Assembly (NCBI GenBank): GCA_963969345.1
Contig: OZ017767.1
Coordinates: 4,740,739 to 4,804,738, forward strand
Origin: Turbatrix aceti
Taxonomy: Eukaryota; Nematoda; Chromadorea; Rhabditida; Panagrolaimidae
DNA length: 64,000 bases
Reading direction: 5' to 3'
Both the position numbers and the translations under genes were made by a program. A model generated the notes under the pieces. The model made no database searches, was not told the DNA's origin, and saw only the letters and a program-made list of their open reading frames with translations. Below are positions 1-10,546 of the stretch, one piece after another. The stretch's first letter is position 1; the number at the start of each line of letters is the position of its first letter.

Positions 1-3000
1 GTAGAAAAGCACGTCTAAGCAGTCGCGCGGGGACGAAAATAAGAAGACGAACGGCGAACCAAGCCTTCTCGAGCACTCGAAGAACGCGTAAGCGTAAGCC
101 TGTCTTGCCGATGGCTCCAGGTGGCTATGGTCAGGAGAGAGCAGCGCAAAAGCAAACACACGGAAGCTTGCGCGACCACCACCAACTCTGGCCACCGCCC
201 CCGCGCAGTACGAGGGCTCTCACAGCAGTCAGCCGTGTGCTAACGGTCAGCTGCGCGAGACACGGTCACCTGAACCATGTCCAGTGCGGCTGCCCGCAAC
301 GACGACCTGCCCTATGCGTCGACCTGCATTCGTTTGCGAAAGTATTAGTTAGGTCTGGGGAACGAACGGCTGTCACCAGGTAGCCGGTCGCAGAGAAGAC
401 TTGGATTCCATCGCATCGGGCTTACAGACACGCAAAAGTTAAGGGACAAGCCGTGGGGTCCTCGAAAAATCGTAATTATTAGCAAAGACATTTGAAATGC
501 ACAACATCAGGCTAATTCATTAAAAAATATAGAAACAACAGAAAATTAATCCAAAAGAAGCTAAATTAATACTCTAGTTTGGCAACGTGGAAAATCACTC
601 ATGGCAGTGATTGCAAGCCTCCAGAAGTGCCTTTGAATTGTCAAGTGATGCATCTTACAATTAGAAATCGGTCTCGATAAACCTTTCAAAAACCTGTTTT
701 TAATGGCTCCGAACAAAAAAAAAGCTACAGTCAATTTCCAGAACACCTAATTTCTAAAAAAACTATACACAAAAATGATCAACGATAACAAAAAAAACCC
801 AAGAAAAACCCCACCTCACAGATCGCGCGGATCACAAAAATAGTAGTCGGCCAAGGCTTTTGTCTTTGCTCTCACCGGAGCGCGTAATGACGATGAGTAT
901 TCTCTAAATGTGTCTCGAGGGGCAGCTGGAATGACAGGACAAGAGGACGATCTCGCGCGGTCGGCGTCCAAATGAGGGAGACTAATCGCCTGCTTCTTTC
1001 TCCGCAGTCGGTAGTCGCGGTCATCGCACGGACTCCGAGTTAACCTGGCTAATCTCGAGCCCCTTGAGGTCCGCGGAGTGCCCGAGGGCGTACTCGTGTG
1101 GGCTTTGTCGTTGTTTGTCTTGTGTCCGGGACTTGGTTGCTGACATGACTCCGTAATTAGACAACTCATCTGCGCGGTACCAAAAACAAATAATTCGTAC
1201 TGCGTCGAATCAAATCTCTGTTGCTTCAAGAATTTTACAACCAGCTTCAAAGTTCAAGGGTCAGACGTTGTTTTTAGCGCGTTTTTCGCTTGCTCCCCCG
1301 TCGTCCGTTTACAGAAAAAAAACGGAGGCTGACTGCGGTTTGTCATTGGCGTCAAACGAGTGAACATGCACGCCAAACTTCCAAACTTGGCGATGCGGTC
1401 AATTAAAGCCGCCTGGATGCCTCTCACTCTTCCATGCAGACGACATCTCCTTGGGGCCCCATGACACTTTGTTGCAAACCTTGACGTCAGCGTAAAACAC
1501 TTGCATGCACCCTCTGACGCCCTCCAACCACCTGTGCCCTGGCTGACGTCTGTTTGGCCGGTGCCCGAAGGTCGAAAAGAACGACCCAGTCAGCGTTTGA
1601 GCGCAGAACCGACTTGACACGCATTCATCATGCCGGACGGCGCATACGACGGTCGACAGAGCGCCATATTGCTTCCAGGAATCGCCATGCTCGTGGCCCG
1701 GCGCTGAGACAATGCCTAGCCTAGTTTTGACGGCAAACTGCCATAGCACAGTGTTTTTCTTATTTTGATGCTTTCAAATCCAATTCCAATTGCTGCCATG
1801 CAATTGACGGCAAAAAGTGCAACTACGGCGATTTCTGGTCGGTGGTATTTATTCGAGTACGGCCCAGTAACAAATCTTGGGGGATACGAGACCCCGTGAC
1901 CTATGCAAAAAAACTAAAGAGCACGCGCGCGTGCCATCCGCTGCACCAGCAAGCTTGCTTCGTTATTACGGCGAGCATAAATGAGTTTTTGCACGATGAC
2001 TCGGCCTCCGACCTGACGAATGTGCTGGCTCAGTCCCTTCGGGGAGCACGCTTGCATATTTCTGCGCCAGCGTGGTAGCATATTTTGAGGCGGATAATGG
2101 CTGGTTAAAGGCAGAGGGAGGCCAAGAAAGAATTTCGAGAGAACGGAAAAAGGCGTATCGAGTCCGTGCTTCGTGATTGGTACTCGACTGGCAGCACTTG
2201 GCAACGAGGAGGCCCCTATAAAGTGCCCTCGCGGACTCCCGACGTAAAATCCGGCTGGTAGGTCTGTTTGCGCTCGAGTGGAGAAGCTAAATAAATTCCC
2301 CGGCATGGATAAACGTTTCCTGCAACGCGGGGAACCACGCCTGGTGATTACGGCACACCGGCCGCTGCCAAGGAGCGCTTGGGATTTGTCCGGCAGTTGC
2401 ATCCTTCCTGCGACGCTTCCTTCGTCGAATCAATACACTACCGAAAAGAGACTTTGTTGCCAACAGGATTTAAGCCTGCAAACACGCGGTCCTGGCAGCG
2501 GTGTTAGCGCTGGTCTCTTTTTTGGAACATTTTAGCCGCTTTTCGCTCGGATGCTTTCTTCGCCCCCCTTTTTTGGGGGTTTCCTCTTCCCGACCAAAAA
2601 TCGCAGAAAAGTCGTGCAAGGTCCGGTTCAAGGAACCACGGAGGCGTTTGGCGTCGGTCGCGTGATGCGCGTGTCTGGCACGCGGCGGCTTTATCGAATG
2701 CGGCTTTAATTAATTTGCTGGAAGGTGCCTTCTTGCTGTCCGCTAGCTTTCATAGTTTTTTTTTCGGACGTCTTTCGAGATTGCCTGATTTGTCCTGCTT
2801 CGTGGCGTGTGAATTATTCAGCAACCCCGCCGCTATCAACGTCCGCCTCCTCACCAGACGCCGCCGTCCACTGACTGGACCAACCAAGGTTTGGCATGCC
2901 GTGATGCCTTTTCGCTTCCCTTTGGCATCCCGTCGGACTCCCGACCCATTCACAAGGAGCTTCTGGGCATCACGCCAATCCGCCTGAAACGTGCATTATT

Positions 3001-4742
3001 TATTCGCCAGCACCTGCAATTTGCGCCTTCAACGCACGTCTAATCTGAATTTCCGTGTTTTTGGTGGCCGCGTGCCGTTCATTTCCTAGCTAGCGCCTGT
3101 TTGATGACAGGCCGATCCCGCCGGCATTCCAGAGTCGTGAATCGCGCTCGATGAAGCAAACTTTTGCTGTTGCAGACTCTAAATTTTGTTCGGCCGGAAT
3201 CTTGTTACGCTGACTGACTGCGAGGGCGGGAGTGGACCAAGGCCCTTCAACGTTGACTCTGAATGGGCACCAAAATAAATGCTAATCGCGCCAGCAGCAG
3301 TGGCTCTCGCGATTCTTTTTTTCCGCTAACGAGAGGCCCGCGAGAGCAGCCGTGGAGTGTCAATAGGCGTGTCGCGTGTCGTCTTCCCTCTCACAATCCA
3401 GGCGAGTAAGAGCGGGCTCTGCGGTTTCGATTTTTGTAAAGAGAGCTGCATCCCGGCCAAGATCACACTTTCATCGCCGCGACCGACCCGAGCCGCTCTC
3501 GTGTTTGTTTTCATCAGAGCGGGCTGACTCACGATTTCTATATTTCGTTCCCCGGGAGCGAGAGCCAAATTAGCAGTGTTCACATGCTGCAACTTTCGCT
3601 TTGCGTCACGCCGAACACGGAGCGTAGAACGTTGCCTATCCTAGGGAGACGCGCCTTGTCACGTTTTGCAATTGTTCGTCTTCGCAGGGGCCACGTCGCC
3701 TTGACGCTTCGCGGGGCGGGCTGCCCGACCTTTAGCCCCCCGACGTGACCCTTTGATGCCTCCAGGTGGATTAATGCCCGCCTTCTACGGTAGTTCATCG
3801 GGTTAATCCCCTGTGTTTTTTGACAACAGATGTAACAGCTTGTGAAGTACAAAAAATAATATTTATATGAATTTCAGTGCAACGTGAGGCTCTGTTTAGG
3901 TCCGTAGCAAAATCGATGAAAAATGTGTTGTTATTCACTTTTTTTCCATGGCTGACTGCGTTGTTTTGGCGTATTTACTTTTTTATTCCGGCGGACTTTC
4001 CGTCGGGCACACTTCCTATTTTAATCGTTATGCGATGATGATGTGCGAATGGCCGTCTCAATCCTTTCCCCTCCACGCGTGTGCCACACGATGACACTCG
4101 TGGCAAGAATCGAGAAAAACTAGGCGGAAAAAAGTTTGTTTAACACTCATTCGGCGGCACCGCCTCGCTTGGTTTTAGAGGAGCGTTGAATCACGTTCCA
4201 CCGCTTACTTAGCGCCCGGCCTTCGAATCTCATTAAAATTTAACACACAATCACGCTGTTTTTTAATCGCGCGAACGTGCAACGTGCCAGCCGGGGGTTT
4301 TGAAAATGAATATCTCTTCGGCCTAATTAGCACTCGTGCCGCGAAGCTGTCCTCGTGGACGTGCTCTGTTGACAGAGATCGATATCCGATAGCCTACAAC
4401 TTGCTCAAAAGTTATCCAGTCGGGTGTGCTATGCGTGGGATGACGTCGAGCCACCCTTGCGTGCTTACCTGTCGACTCGGAACTCGGGGCGCGTCGTGTC
4501 AGCAATTACGAGGCCTATGGGGGGTCTTCTCATTAGCGCGCGCGTGCCTGTGCCCTTATCTGTCGACGGGTGCCCAAGAGCGAGCGAGTCGAAGTCAGAC
4601 ACTCACTTTCAGTCCGTCAACCACCGCACAGTCCTCTTCGCGCCGCATCCGAGTCTCGCATCCCGTATCAGCCCCAGGCCCGGACAAGACGGCAGCCCTT
4701 TGCGACACGGAATTCTTTGACCACCTAGCACAACGCCTCTTT
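1..4742. other. gene-poor region
   Basis: I see no gene here. Open frames on both strands are short, overlap each other, and lack conserved domains or paired splice sites. No tRNA-like fold was found. It may hold 5' regulatory DNA of the globin locus or the far end of a gene outside the window. Confidence 0.5.
2553..2569. repeat. short C6-T6-G5 palindrome
   Basis: Six C, six T and five G in a row can fold into a five-pair G:C hairpin with a T loop. It lies in a region without a recognised gene. Function unknown. Confidence 0.5.
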
Positions 4743-4927
4743 ATGCCGCTCCTCAAGAAGCTCAAAAGCAAAAAGGAGAACGCGGCGCCCGCGCCTGCGG
4801 ATCCTGCCGTCAAGCAGCTCGACAAGCGCGTCGGCATGGATTGTTACCGCGACTTCTACACCGTGAAAAACTACTGGAAAACCGTAGATCGAAACCACAA
4901 GAGTGCCGCTGGCTCGCTCTTGTATCG
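4743..4927 (+). CDS. globin first exon, alternative or orphan duplicate
   Basis: This exon reads from ATG 4743 through a globin A/B-helix segment containing FYTVKNYWKTVDRN, closely matching FFTLKNYWKTVQRN in the globin exon at 6188-6402. It ends CG before a GTGGGT donor at 4928, in the same phase as that exon. No later globin exons follow before 6188. Joined to the exon at 6580 it gives CGA (Arg) and stays in frame, so it could be an alternative first exon giving a different N-terminus (a Lys/Ala/Pro-rich leader instead of MGNNNGKS). The other reading is an unfinished duplication, i.e. an orphan exon. Upstream in-frame sequence back to about 4284 looks like chance. Confidence 0.6.
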
Positions 4928-6187
4928 GTGGGTTTTCTTTTTTCTCTTTTCTCAGAAAAAACGGATTCCTGGAATAGAAAAAGTCGTAACAGTACAAGTT
5001 TTAATTTTCCAAACCAATTTTTGGGCATCGTAAAAAAAGCAACCCAGACAGATATCAAGCCGTCCTGCAAGTCGGCATCGTGTAGGAGGTGAACGAAGAA
5101 AGTTCTCTGCGCCGGAGGGTATAACTGAATAAGGTTAATTCCGTACAATGGCGGCAGCGTGCACTCTCGGCGCTTTCCCATGCCTCGACAGAGGAGGGGG
5201 GAGAAATTGAATCAGGCGCGAAGGAAAGTACCGTGACCGAAACGCATCCTCCAGAAACGGGAGTCACGCGGCGCCGCGGCCGCTTGACAAGCCGCGGTGC
5301 CGCCGCTGTCGTCGCGCGTCGATCTGATGCAAATGCCTTTTGATCGGGCACTCGCCAGGGAGGCCAATTTTTGTTCCGCGTACAATCAGTTCATGTGACG
5401 TCGTGTGCGTGCCGGGAATTAGGCAATTAGACCCTGTAATAGGCGTGGTAAGTGCCTTCCCACCTAGCCGTGAATTAGCGCTAATTTGGGGCCGGCCAGC
5501 GGGGGGAGGGGCCCATGTATGCAAATTGTCATGTCCGGCTGCGATTTGCCACAGACGGCGGCGGCCTTCACCTGACAGCGGCGGCGGCGGCGCAGAAACT
5601 CTTTACTCCCTGAGGACACGATTTCTAGTAGCCCGTAATTTTTATAACTGCTGGCATTCTCTGTTTTTTAACAGTGGCTCACAATAATAGCCCGTAATAA
5701 GCTATATGCGGCGTTGGCGGCCTCCAGCGCGGACGTCACGGCAACCTGACGTAACTCGACGCGAGCAATGGCACCTTTGACTTGCTGCCGGGCGGACAAG
5801 TCCCCTTTTTTACGTTTTGTTGAGGATTTCCGAGGAATGTTCTTTGCATCGGGTACCGTTGAAGCCTTTGTACTGGTCCAGACAGACGCTGCTCATCCGA
5901 AGTACATCCGAAGTTATTAATCCCCGGTTTACCCCGCTGCGCACTTTTTTGCCTCTGAGCTCTTTTGTACCTCTTAGTCTTTGTAATTTCATGGAATGCG
6001 TGCCACCGCCTTGTAGTAGCCATCGATTCTCCAGGCCAGGCCGCACGCCATCCACGTGTTTGTCCCGCGCGAGAAGTTGGGCGTGTAACTATCACGAGCG
6101 TGTTTTTCCCTCGTTTGCTTTTGTCGTACATCAAGTTCGGCATGGCTTTGAAAAAAAAATAACTCGCTTGGCAGGTTGCTGCTGCGC
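4928..6187. other. spacer between the two globin first exons
   Basis: No conserved coding sequence is visible. If the first exon at 4743 is used this is intron; otherwise it contains the promoter of the globin gene. A possible 3' splice site (cttggcag) ends at 6173, 14 nt before the ATG at 6188, and could serve a 5' UTR intron or trans-splicing. Confidence 0.4.
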
Positions 6188-7010
6188 ATGGGCAACAACA
6201 ACGGCAAGTCGGGAGGCAGCAGGGAGGCCAGCTCCGTGGTCGGGGTCGCGAACGGCAAAACCTCCGTTGCCGAGAAGGAAGCCAAGCCTGCCATCGACAA
6301 TCGCCTGCCCTATACGGAGTTCAGAGACTTCTTCACTCTCAAAAACTACTGGAAAACCGTGCAGCGCAACGAAAAGCAATGCCGGAAGACAATGTTTGCC
6401 AAGTGTGTAGTTTTACGGATTCACCAAGGCGTCAGAAATCTTTTGAAAACATTGCATTGAAATCTGCTCCTAAAGCATAAATTCCACTGAAACTTAATCA
6501 CTTTAAATTTTAAAAAATTAATAAATTGAATAAAATTTAAAACATATGTGTAACAAAATTTTTACGATTTTTTTTTCAGATACTTGAAAGAAAACCCAGA
6601 AGTTTTGGCCCGATATCCGAAACTGGCGAAACTCAAGATTAACGACATCAGTCCCGATTGCGACGACAAAGGCTTTGAAACAATGGCGGAATTATACCTG
6701 AAGGCAAGTTTCATCGGCTATACTCTTTTTCGAGCTAATGTAAGTATTTCAGTTGTTTGACGACGTTATCTCGATGGTGGAAGAGACGCCGGCGGACGCG
6801 TCGAACGCGATCACCAGGCTCAATGCCGTCGGCAAGAAGCATAGGCAGTTCGGTGGCGTCAAATACGACGACTTTCAGAAACTCGAGCACCCGTTCCTCT
6901 CGATGGTGAGCGAGCTCCTCGGCGACAGGTACACCGAGAAGGCGGAAAACCTCTTCCGCAAATTTTTCCAATTCTGCCTGCGGTACACGGTCGAGGGATT
7001 CCAGTCGTGA
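6188..7010 (+). CDS. nematode-type globin
   Basis: Exons 6188-6402, 6580-6703 and 6753-7010 give 198 residues. The fold is a single globin domain: A/B helices with NYWKTVQRN, a middle exon with LKENPEVLARYPKL, and a last exon with the F-helix GKKH, where His143 is the likely proximal haem ligand, ending in KFFQFCLRYTVEGF. This pattern is typical of the large nematode globin family, whose members bind haem and oxygen or act in redox signalling. The protein begins MGNNNGKSGG, so Gly2 could be myristoylated, although residue 6 is Gly rather than the preferred Ser/Thr. The second intron (6704-6752) has a GC donor (gcaagt). A poly(A) signal AATAAA lies at 7205-7210. Which worm globin it matches cannot be told by eye. 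Confidence 0.88.
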
Positions 7011-7645
7011 AGGTCACTTGTTCCGCTGGCGGCAGCTGACCTCCTCCTCCCTCCAGTATCGCCTCCGAATATAATCGGCTACACGGGTCGGCGTGTCATA
7101 ACCTAGGTGATCCCCCCTCCGTGAGCAACGTCGAAGCTCTCTCGCAACTAATAACTCTACTCCCAGTAGCTGATTTCGTTTTGTATGCACGAAAAAAGAA
7201 ACGAAATAAAACACTGTCTTTTAATGAGGCCCCCGAGGATTCAACTGTTAGAAAGGTACCAGAAATGGTGAATTGTAGCATTTAATGCAACGCCAAAAAA
7301 AATTCGGCGCAATTAATAATCCGAGACAAACGGCCTTTTCCTGCCAAAAAGCAACGGTGCAAAGCGTATTTTTTAGCTACGAGAAAAATAAATCATGCGG
7401 AATGATCCAGAAAAAAAATAGCATATTGGCAGCAGGAAAACAGTGCAGCACTAACATAAGAAATCCGCTTCCACGGCATGATTCGTTTCCGTTAACGTGG
7501 CTAGTCTCGCCGGTGCTCACTTGAGTACAATGAGTGGCTCACGTGTGCCAAGCCATCTCATGTCGGTTGCGTGCGTGTCCAGCTGAGGGACCCGCACTGC
7601 AGCCGCTGAAGAATGTTTATTCATGTGCGGCGGCGCCACCTCTTC

Positions 7646-7671
7646 CGACGACGACAACGACGACGACGACG
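7646..7671. repeat. GAC-rich trinucleotide tract
   Basis: Short simple repeat of GAC interrupted by one AAC, in the intergenic region. Confidence 0.7.
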
Positions 7672-8021
7672 GCACGACGTATTGAGCCAATTTTCGCCAA
7701 CGTAGAGCAAGAGGCGTCTTTTCTTGCCGAAAGACGCGGGGGGACAATGATGGGCGCAGTGCAGATAAACATCTGCCTGTTCTTCGGGATTCCCGACGTG
7801 TCCGTTTAATTTTCGCCGCCGGCTCAAATTCTGACCCGCGCTTGTTTGTTTTTCCAGAGTTTCAAGCAGTCCGTTGGCTGGGCGAAAGCTGTGGCAAATG
7901 TCAGCGGATATCCTCTCCTAGTGCCTCCGGGCAGCGGCAGATAAAAAGTGGCAGCGGCCTTCCTTCACCCGCGGGCTTCCTCTCGCGTTTTTTGTGTGTG
8001 CTTTTTTTGTTCCACTAACCA

Positions 8022-8035
8022 GTCATTTCGTTCAG
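8022..8035 (+). promoter_or_regulatory. candidate trans-splice acceptor
   Basis: The T-rich sequence ending catttcgttcag abuts the ATG at 8036 directly. No upstream coding exon fits, so a spliced leader acceptor is the simplest reading; a 5' UTR intron is the alternative. Confidence 0.45.
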
Positions 8036-8871
8036 ATGGACAGAAAAGCCGAAGCCACGCTTTTGTCTTTTTCGAGGAGTGCCGGGTTGCTGGTTACGAT
8101 CTTCATCGCCTCACTCAGGATATCGGCAGTCGACGCAGAAGACCAAAAGTGCTACGCTTGCTCGTCGGGCGACTACCTCAGCAAATGGGTGTGTTCTGAC
8201 CGAATCTACTTTTCCATAATCAAGATTTATTTTTAGTCCCATATGCTGGAAAACCGGCCCATGTACCTGGCGCACAAGCCGTTCTACTCGAACGACTCGT
8301 GTGATTCTCTTGTTGGCGCGCTGCCGATAGTGCCGTGCGACAACAGCGTCTGCATCAAGGTGGTCATCGAGCCTCCCAAAGCCATCAGAACCGTGTGTGG
8401 TAAGTCTTTGCCTCCGTAAGTGCATCCACATGCTTTTATGGAAAAAAAACAATTTCTGGAACGCGTTCTCACGAAAACATGTGTGCACGCACGCAGCTTG
8501 CATAAACTACTTATTTCTGTTCTTCGTCCTCGTCCTTGTCCTCGGACGGACACAGCAACACACAGTGTTACAAGACAAAAACCCTTTTCAGAAGAAGGCC
8601 CCGTAATCATCCGCGATTGCTGGAGCCGGGTGGTGAGCCACGGTGCGTTCAAGGACAAGCCCCTCAGCTCGAAGCCGGTTTGTTTGCGGGTTGTGTCTGG
8701 TTTTGGTGAATGACGTGCTTTCAGGTGAGGCTGGTGAGCCCTGAGGACCTGAATAGGACAGTCGGCCTCGTCTACACGTGCAACGGCTACCTCTGCAACG
8801 CGGCTATCTCGCGGAATGCGTGGCACTCCACGCTCAGTCTGCTGGCTCTGTGGATCGCTTTCAACTGGTGA
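8036..8871 (+). CDS. Ly6/uPAR-type GPI-anchored surface protein (ODR-2/Quiver-like)
   Basis: Exons 8036-8188, 8237-8399, 8592-8677 and 8725-8871 join in phase to 182 residues. A hydrophobic leader (LLVTIFIASLRISAVDA) precedes KCYACSSGDYLSKW, the usual start of a three-finger Ly6 fold. Further cysteines follow in DSCDSL, PCDNSVC, IRTVCG and RDCWSR, and the domain closes with CNGYLCN, the classic end of this fold. The last 20 or so residues are hydrophobic (STLSLLALWIAFNW) and end the protein, as in a GPI-attachment signal. Proteins of this build sit on the outer membrane leaflet and modulate receptors or channels; in nematodes the ODR-2/HOT family acts in neurons. The subfamily is inferred; the fold is well supported. 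Confidence 0.78.
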
Positions 8872-9293
8872 CCCGGCCCCGCGCAGCAATTGCAATCGAG
8901 CCGCCCGCTCAACTCGCCTCTGACTGGTCTCACGCACTCGGGTCCCACGTAATAGCCGTTTGATTATTGTTGCTCGGTTGTGGTTGCGTTCTAGCATAAA
9001 AAGCAAAAGTCAAAAAAGCGAGAGTATCACGTGACAGTGCTACGAGTGCCGAACAGGATTACAGTCACTTTGTATCGCTTCTTTCTCTCCTCGGACGAAA
9101 CAAGCAATTGCCTCATGAAAAATACCTTTGCAAAAAAAGCAGAGCAACTAAAGCACGGAGCACGCCATCCATGAACGATGTCGCATTATCGCCACCGCGT
9201 TTGCGTTCATCAAACGTTTATCATCAGAAACACCGGGCGTCAGACCAGTCGAAGACAGCGTGCATGCACCCGCTGCGCGATCTTTCGCCTCAG
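8872..9293. other. intergenic, nothing recognised
   Basis: Spacer between the Ly6-like gene and the protease. No coding signal. The sequence just before 9294 ends in ctttcgcctcag, a plausible trans-splice acceptor touching the protease ATG. Confidence 0.4.
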
Positions 9294-10495
9294 ATGCTCA
9301 CGTCGCTTTTCGCCCTTTGTCTGAGCGGTCTCGGCGCAGCCCAGCTTATCTATCCCTTTGAATCGACCAATCTGACCCGTGTTAATGAAACAACGAGCCG
9401 CATGCTGGGCGGCACGTGTGGTCGCTCGTCGCCTGCTGGCAGGAGGCATCCCTGGGCCGTGTCCGTAACACTCAAGGTGAGCCTCACATCTTTTTATTCC
9501 AGAAAAACTTTCTTTGCAGGGCAAAAACAAGCTGGGCGGCACAATCATTTCGCCCCATCACATTCTCACCGTGGCACACGGTTTTGTGAACTTCAAGGAG
9601 CAGAAGTACACCCAGTGCCAGTAAGACCCCGACCAGTGCTTTCTCGCTAACATATTTTTTTTTCAGGGTGACTGGATTTCGGGCGACGCGCGAGATCAAG
9701 ATGCGCCAAGTTGCGGTCGGCGGCGACTGCGTGCGCGGTTACAGCACTGAGCTCCCCAACAATCGGGCGTGTAACCAGAGCGACGCGACGTTCCATCAGG
9801 TTTCGAAAATTTCATAGGGCCATAAACTGTTTGGGGTTAAACTGGTTCCGGCCTGGGGTCGTTACTTCTGTTGCAACAACAACTTTCGTCTTTCAGATCA
9901 AAGCGGTCTATCTGGACCCGCTGTTTGTAGAGTATGGCTGCATCGGCGGGCACGATTGGGCCGTTATTGAAGTCGACCCTCCCCTCGATTTTTCTCAACC
10001 CACCGTAGCCCCCATCTGTCTGCCGCACCCAGGACAGTACATTCACAACGAGTTCACTGTCGTCAGCTGGGGCAAGCGGGACGGTTAGTTACACAGATGC
10101 TCATGAAGGGAGCCAGCTGAAGGCCAAAAGTTGTAGCCTTCAACGACAGCGACCCGCTGCTCCACGAGATCCGCATGATCCACGACCCCCGATGCCAGGC
10201 TCCGGTCACGGACCACATGCCCACGACGCTGCCCGACTTCGTGTGCGGCAAGTCGCCGGCCCCGCGCGACGAGTACATCGCCCGCACCTGCCACGGTGAC
10301 AGCGGGGCGGGTCTCGAGCAGCGCGACTCCTACGACGGCGGCGTCCTCGTCGGCATCACGTCCTTCGGCACGCGTGGCTGCCCGTCCAACGAGCTCGTGC
10401 GTTTCACCAAAGTCGAGTACTACCTGCAAGAGATCTGCCGTCTAACCGGGGTTTGCTATACACTGCCTTCCACTGCCCAGACAGTCATCGAGTAA
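9294..10495 (+). CDS. secreted trypsin-like serine protease (S1)
   Basis: Exons 9294-9476, 9520-9620, 9667-9799, 9897-10083 and 10131-10495 give 322 residues. A signal peptide (MLTSLFALCLSGLGAAQ) leads to an N-terminal stretch with HPWAVSV. The catalytic triad is visible: His81 in ILTVAH, Asp159 in GGHDWAVIEVD and Ser259 in CHGDSGAG. The usual IVGG activation site is not clear; RMLGGTCGR precedes the domain. The residue six before the catalytic Ser (Arg253) differs from trypsin's Asp, so trypsin specificity should not be assumed. The last intron ends in an unusual ccaaaag acceptor, chosen because it is the only join that keeps frame and yields VVAFNDSDP. AATAAA overlaps the 3' end at 10497-10502. 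The start was chosen because it opens the signal peptide and follows a 3' splice-like sequence; upstream in-frame ATGs at 9264 and earlier would bury the leader. Confidence 0.85.
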
Positions 10496-10546
10496 AAATA
10501 AATTCTTAAAAAAAATCAACAAACAACATTTTGCCTTTCCCTGGCT

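Larger units (their letters stand above)
7011..8035. other. intergenic: globin 3' UTR and upstream of Ly6-like gene
   Basis: The first 200 nt are the globin 3' UTR, ending near AATAAA at 7205. A GAC/AAC trinucleotide tract lies at 7646-7671. No further gene is visible. Confidence 0.5.

Noticed and set aside
5817..6410. 197-residue plus-strand open frame overlapping the globin first exon
   Set aside because: Different frame from the globin, no domain, Ser/Arg/Pro-rich shadow of GC-rich sequence.
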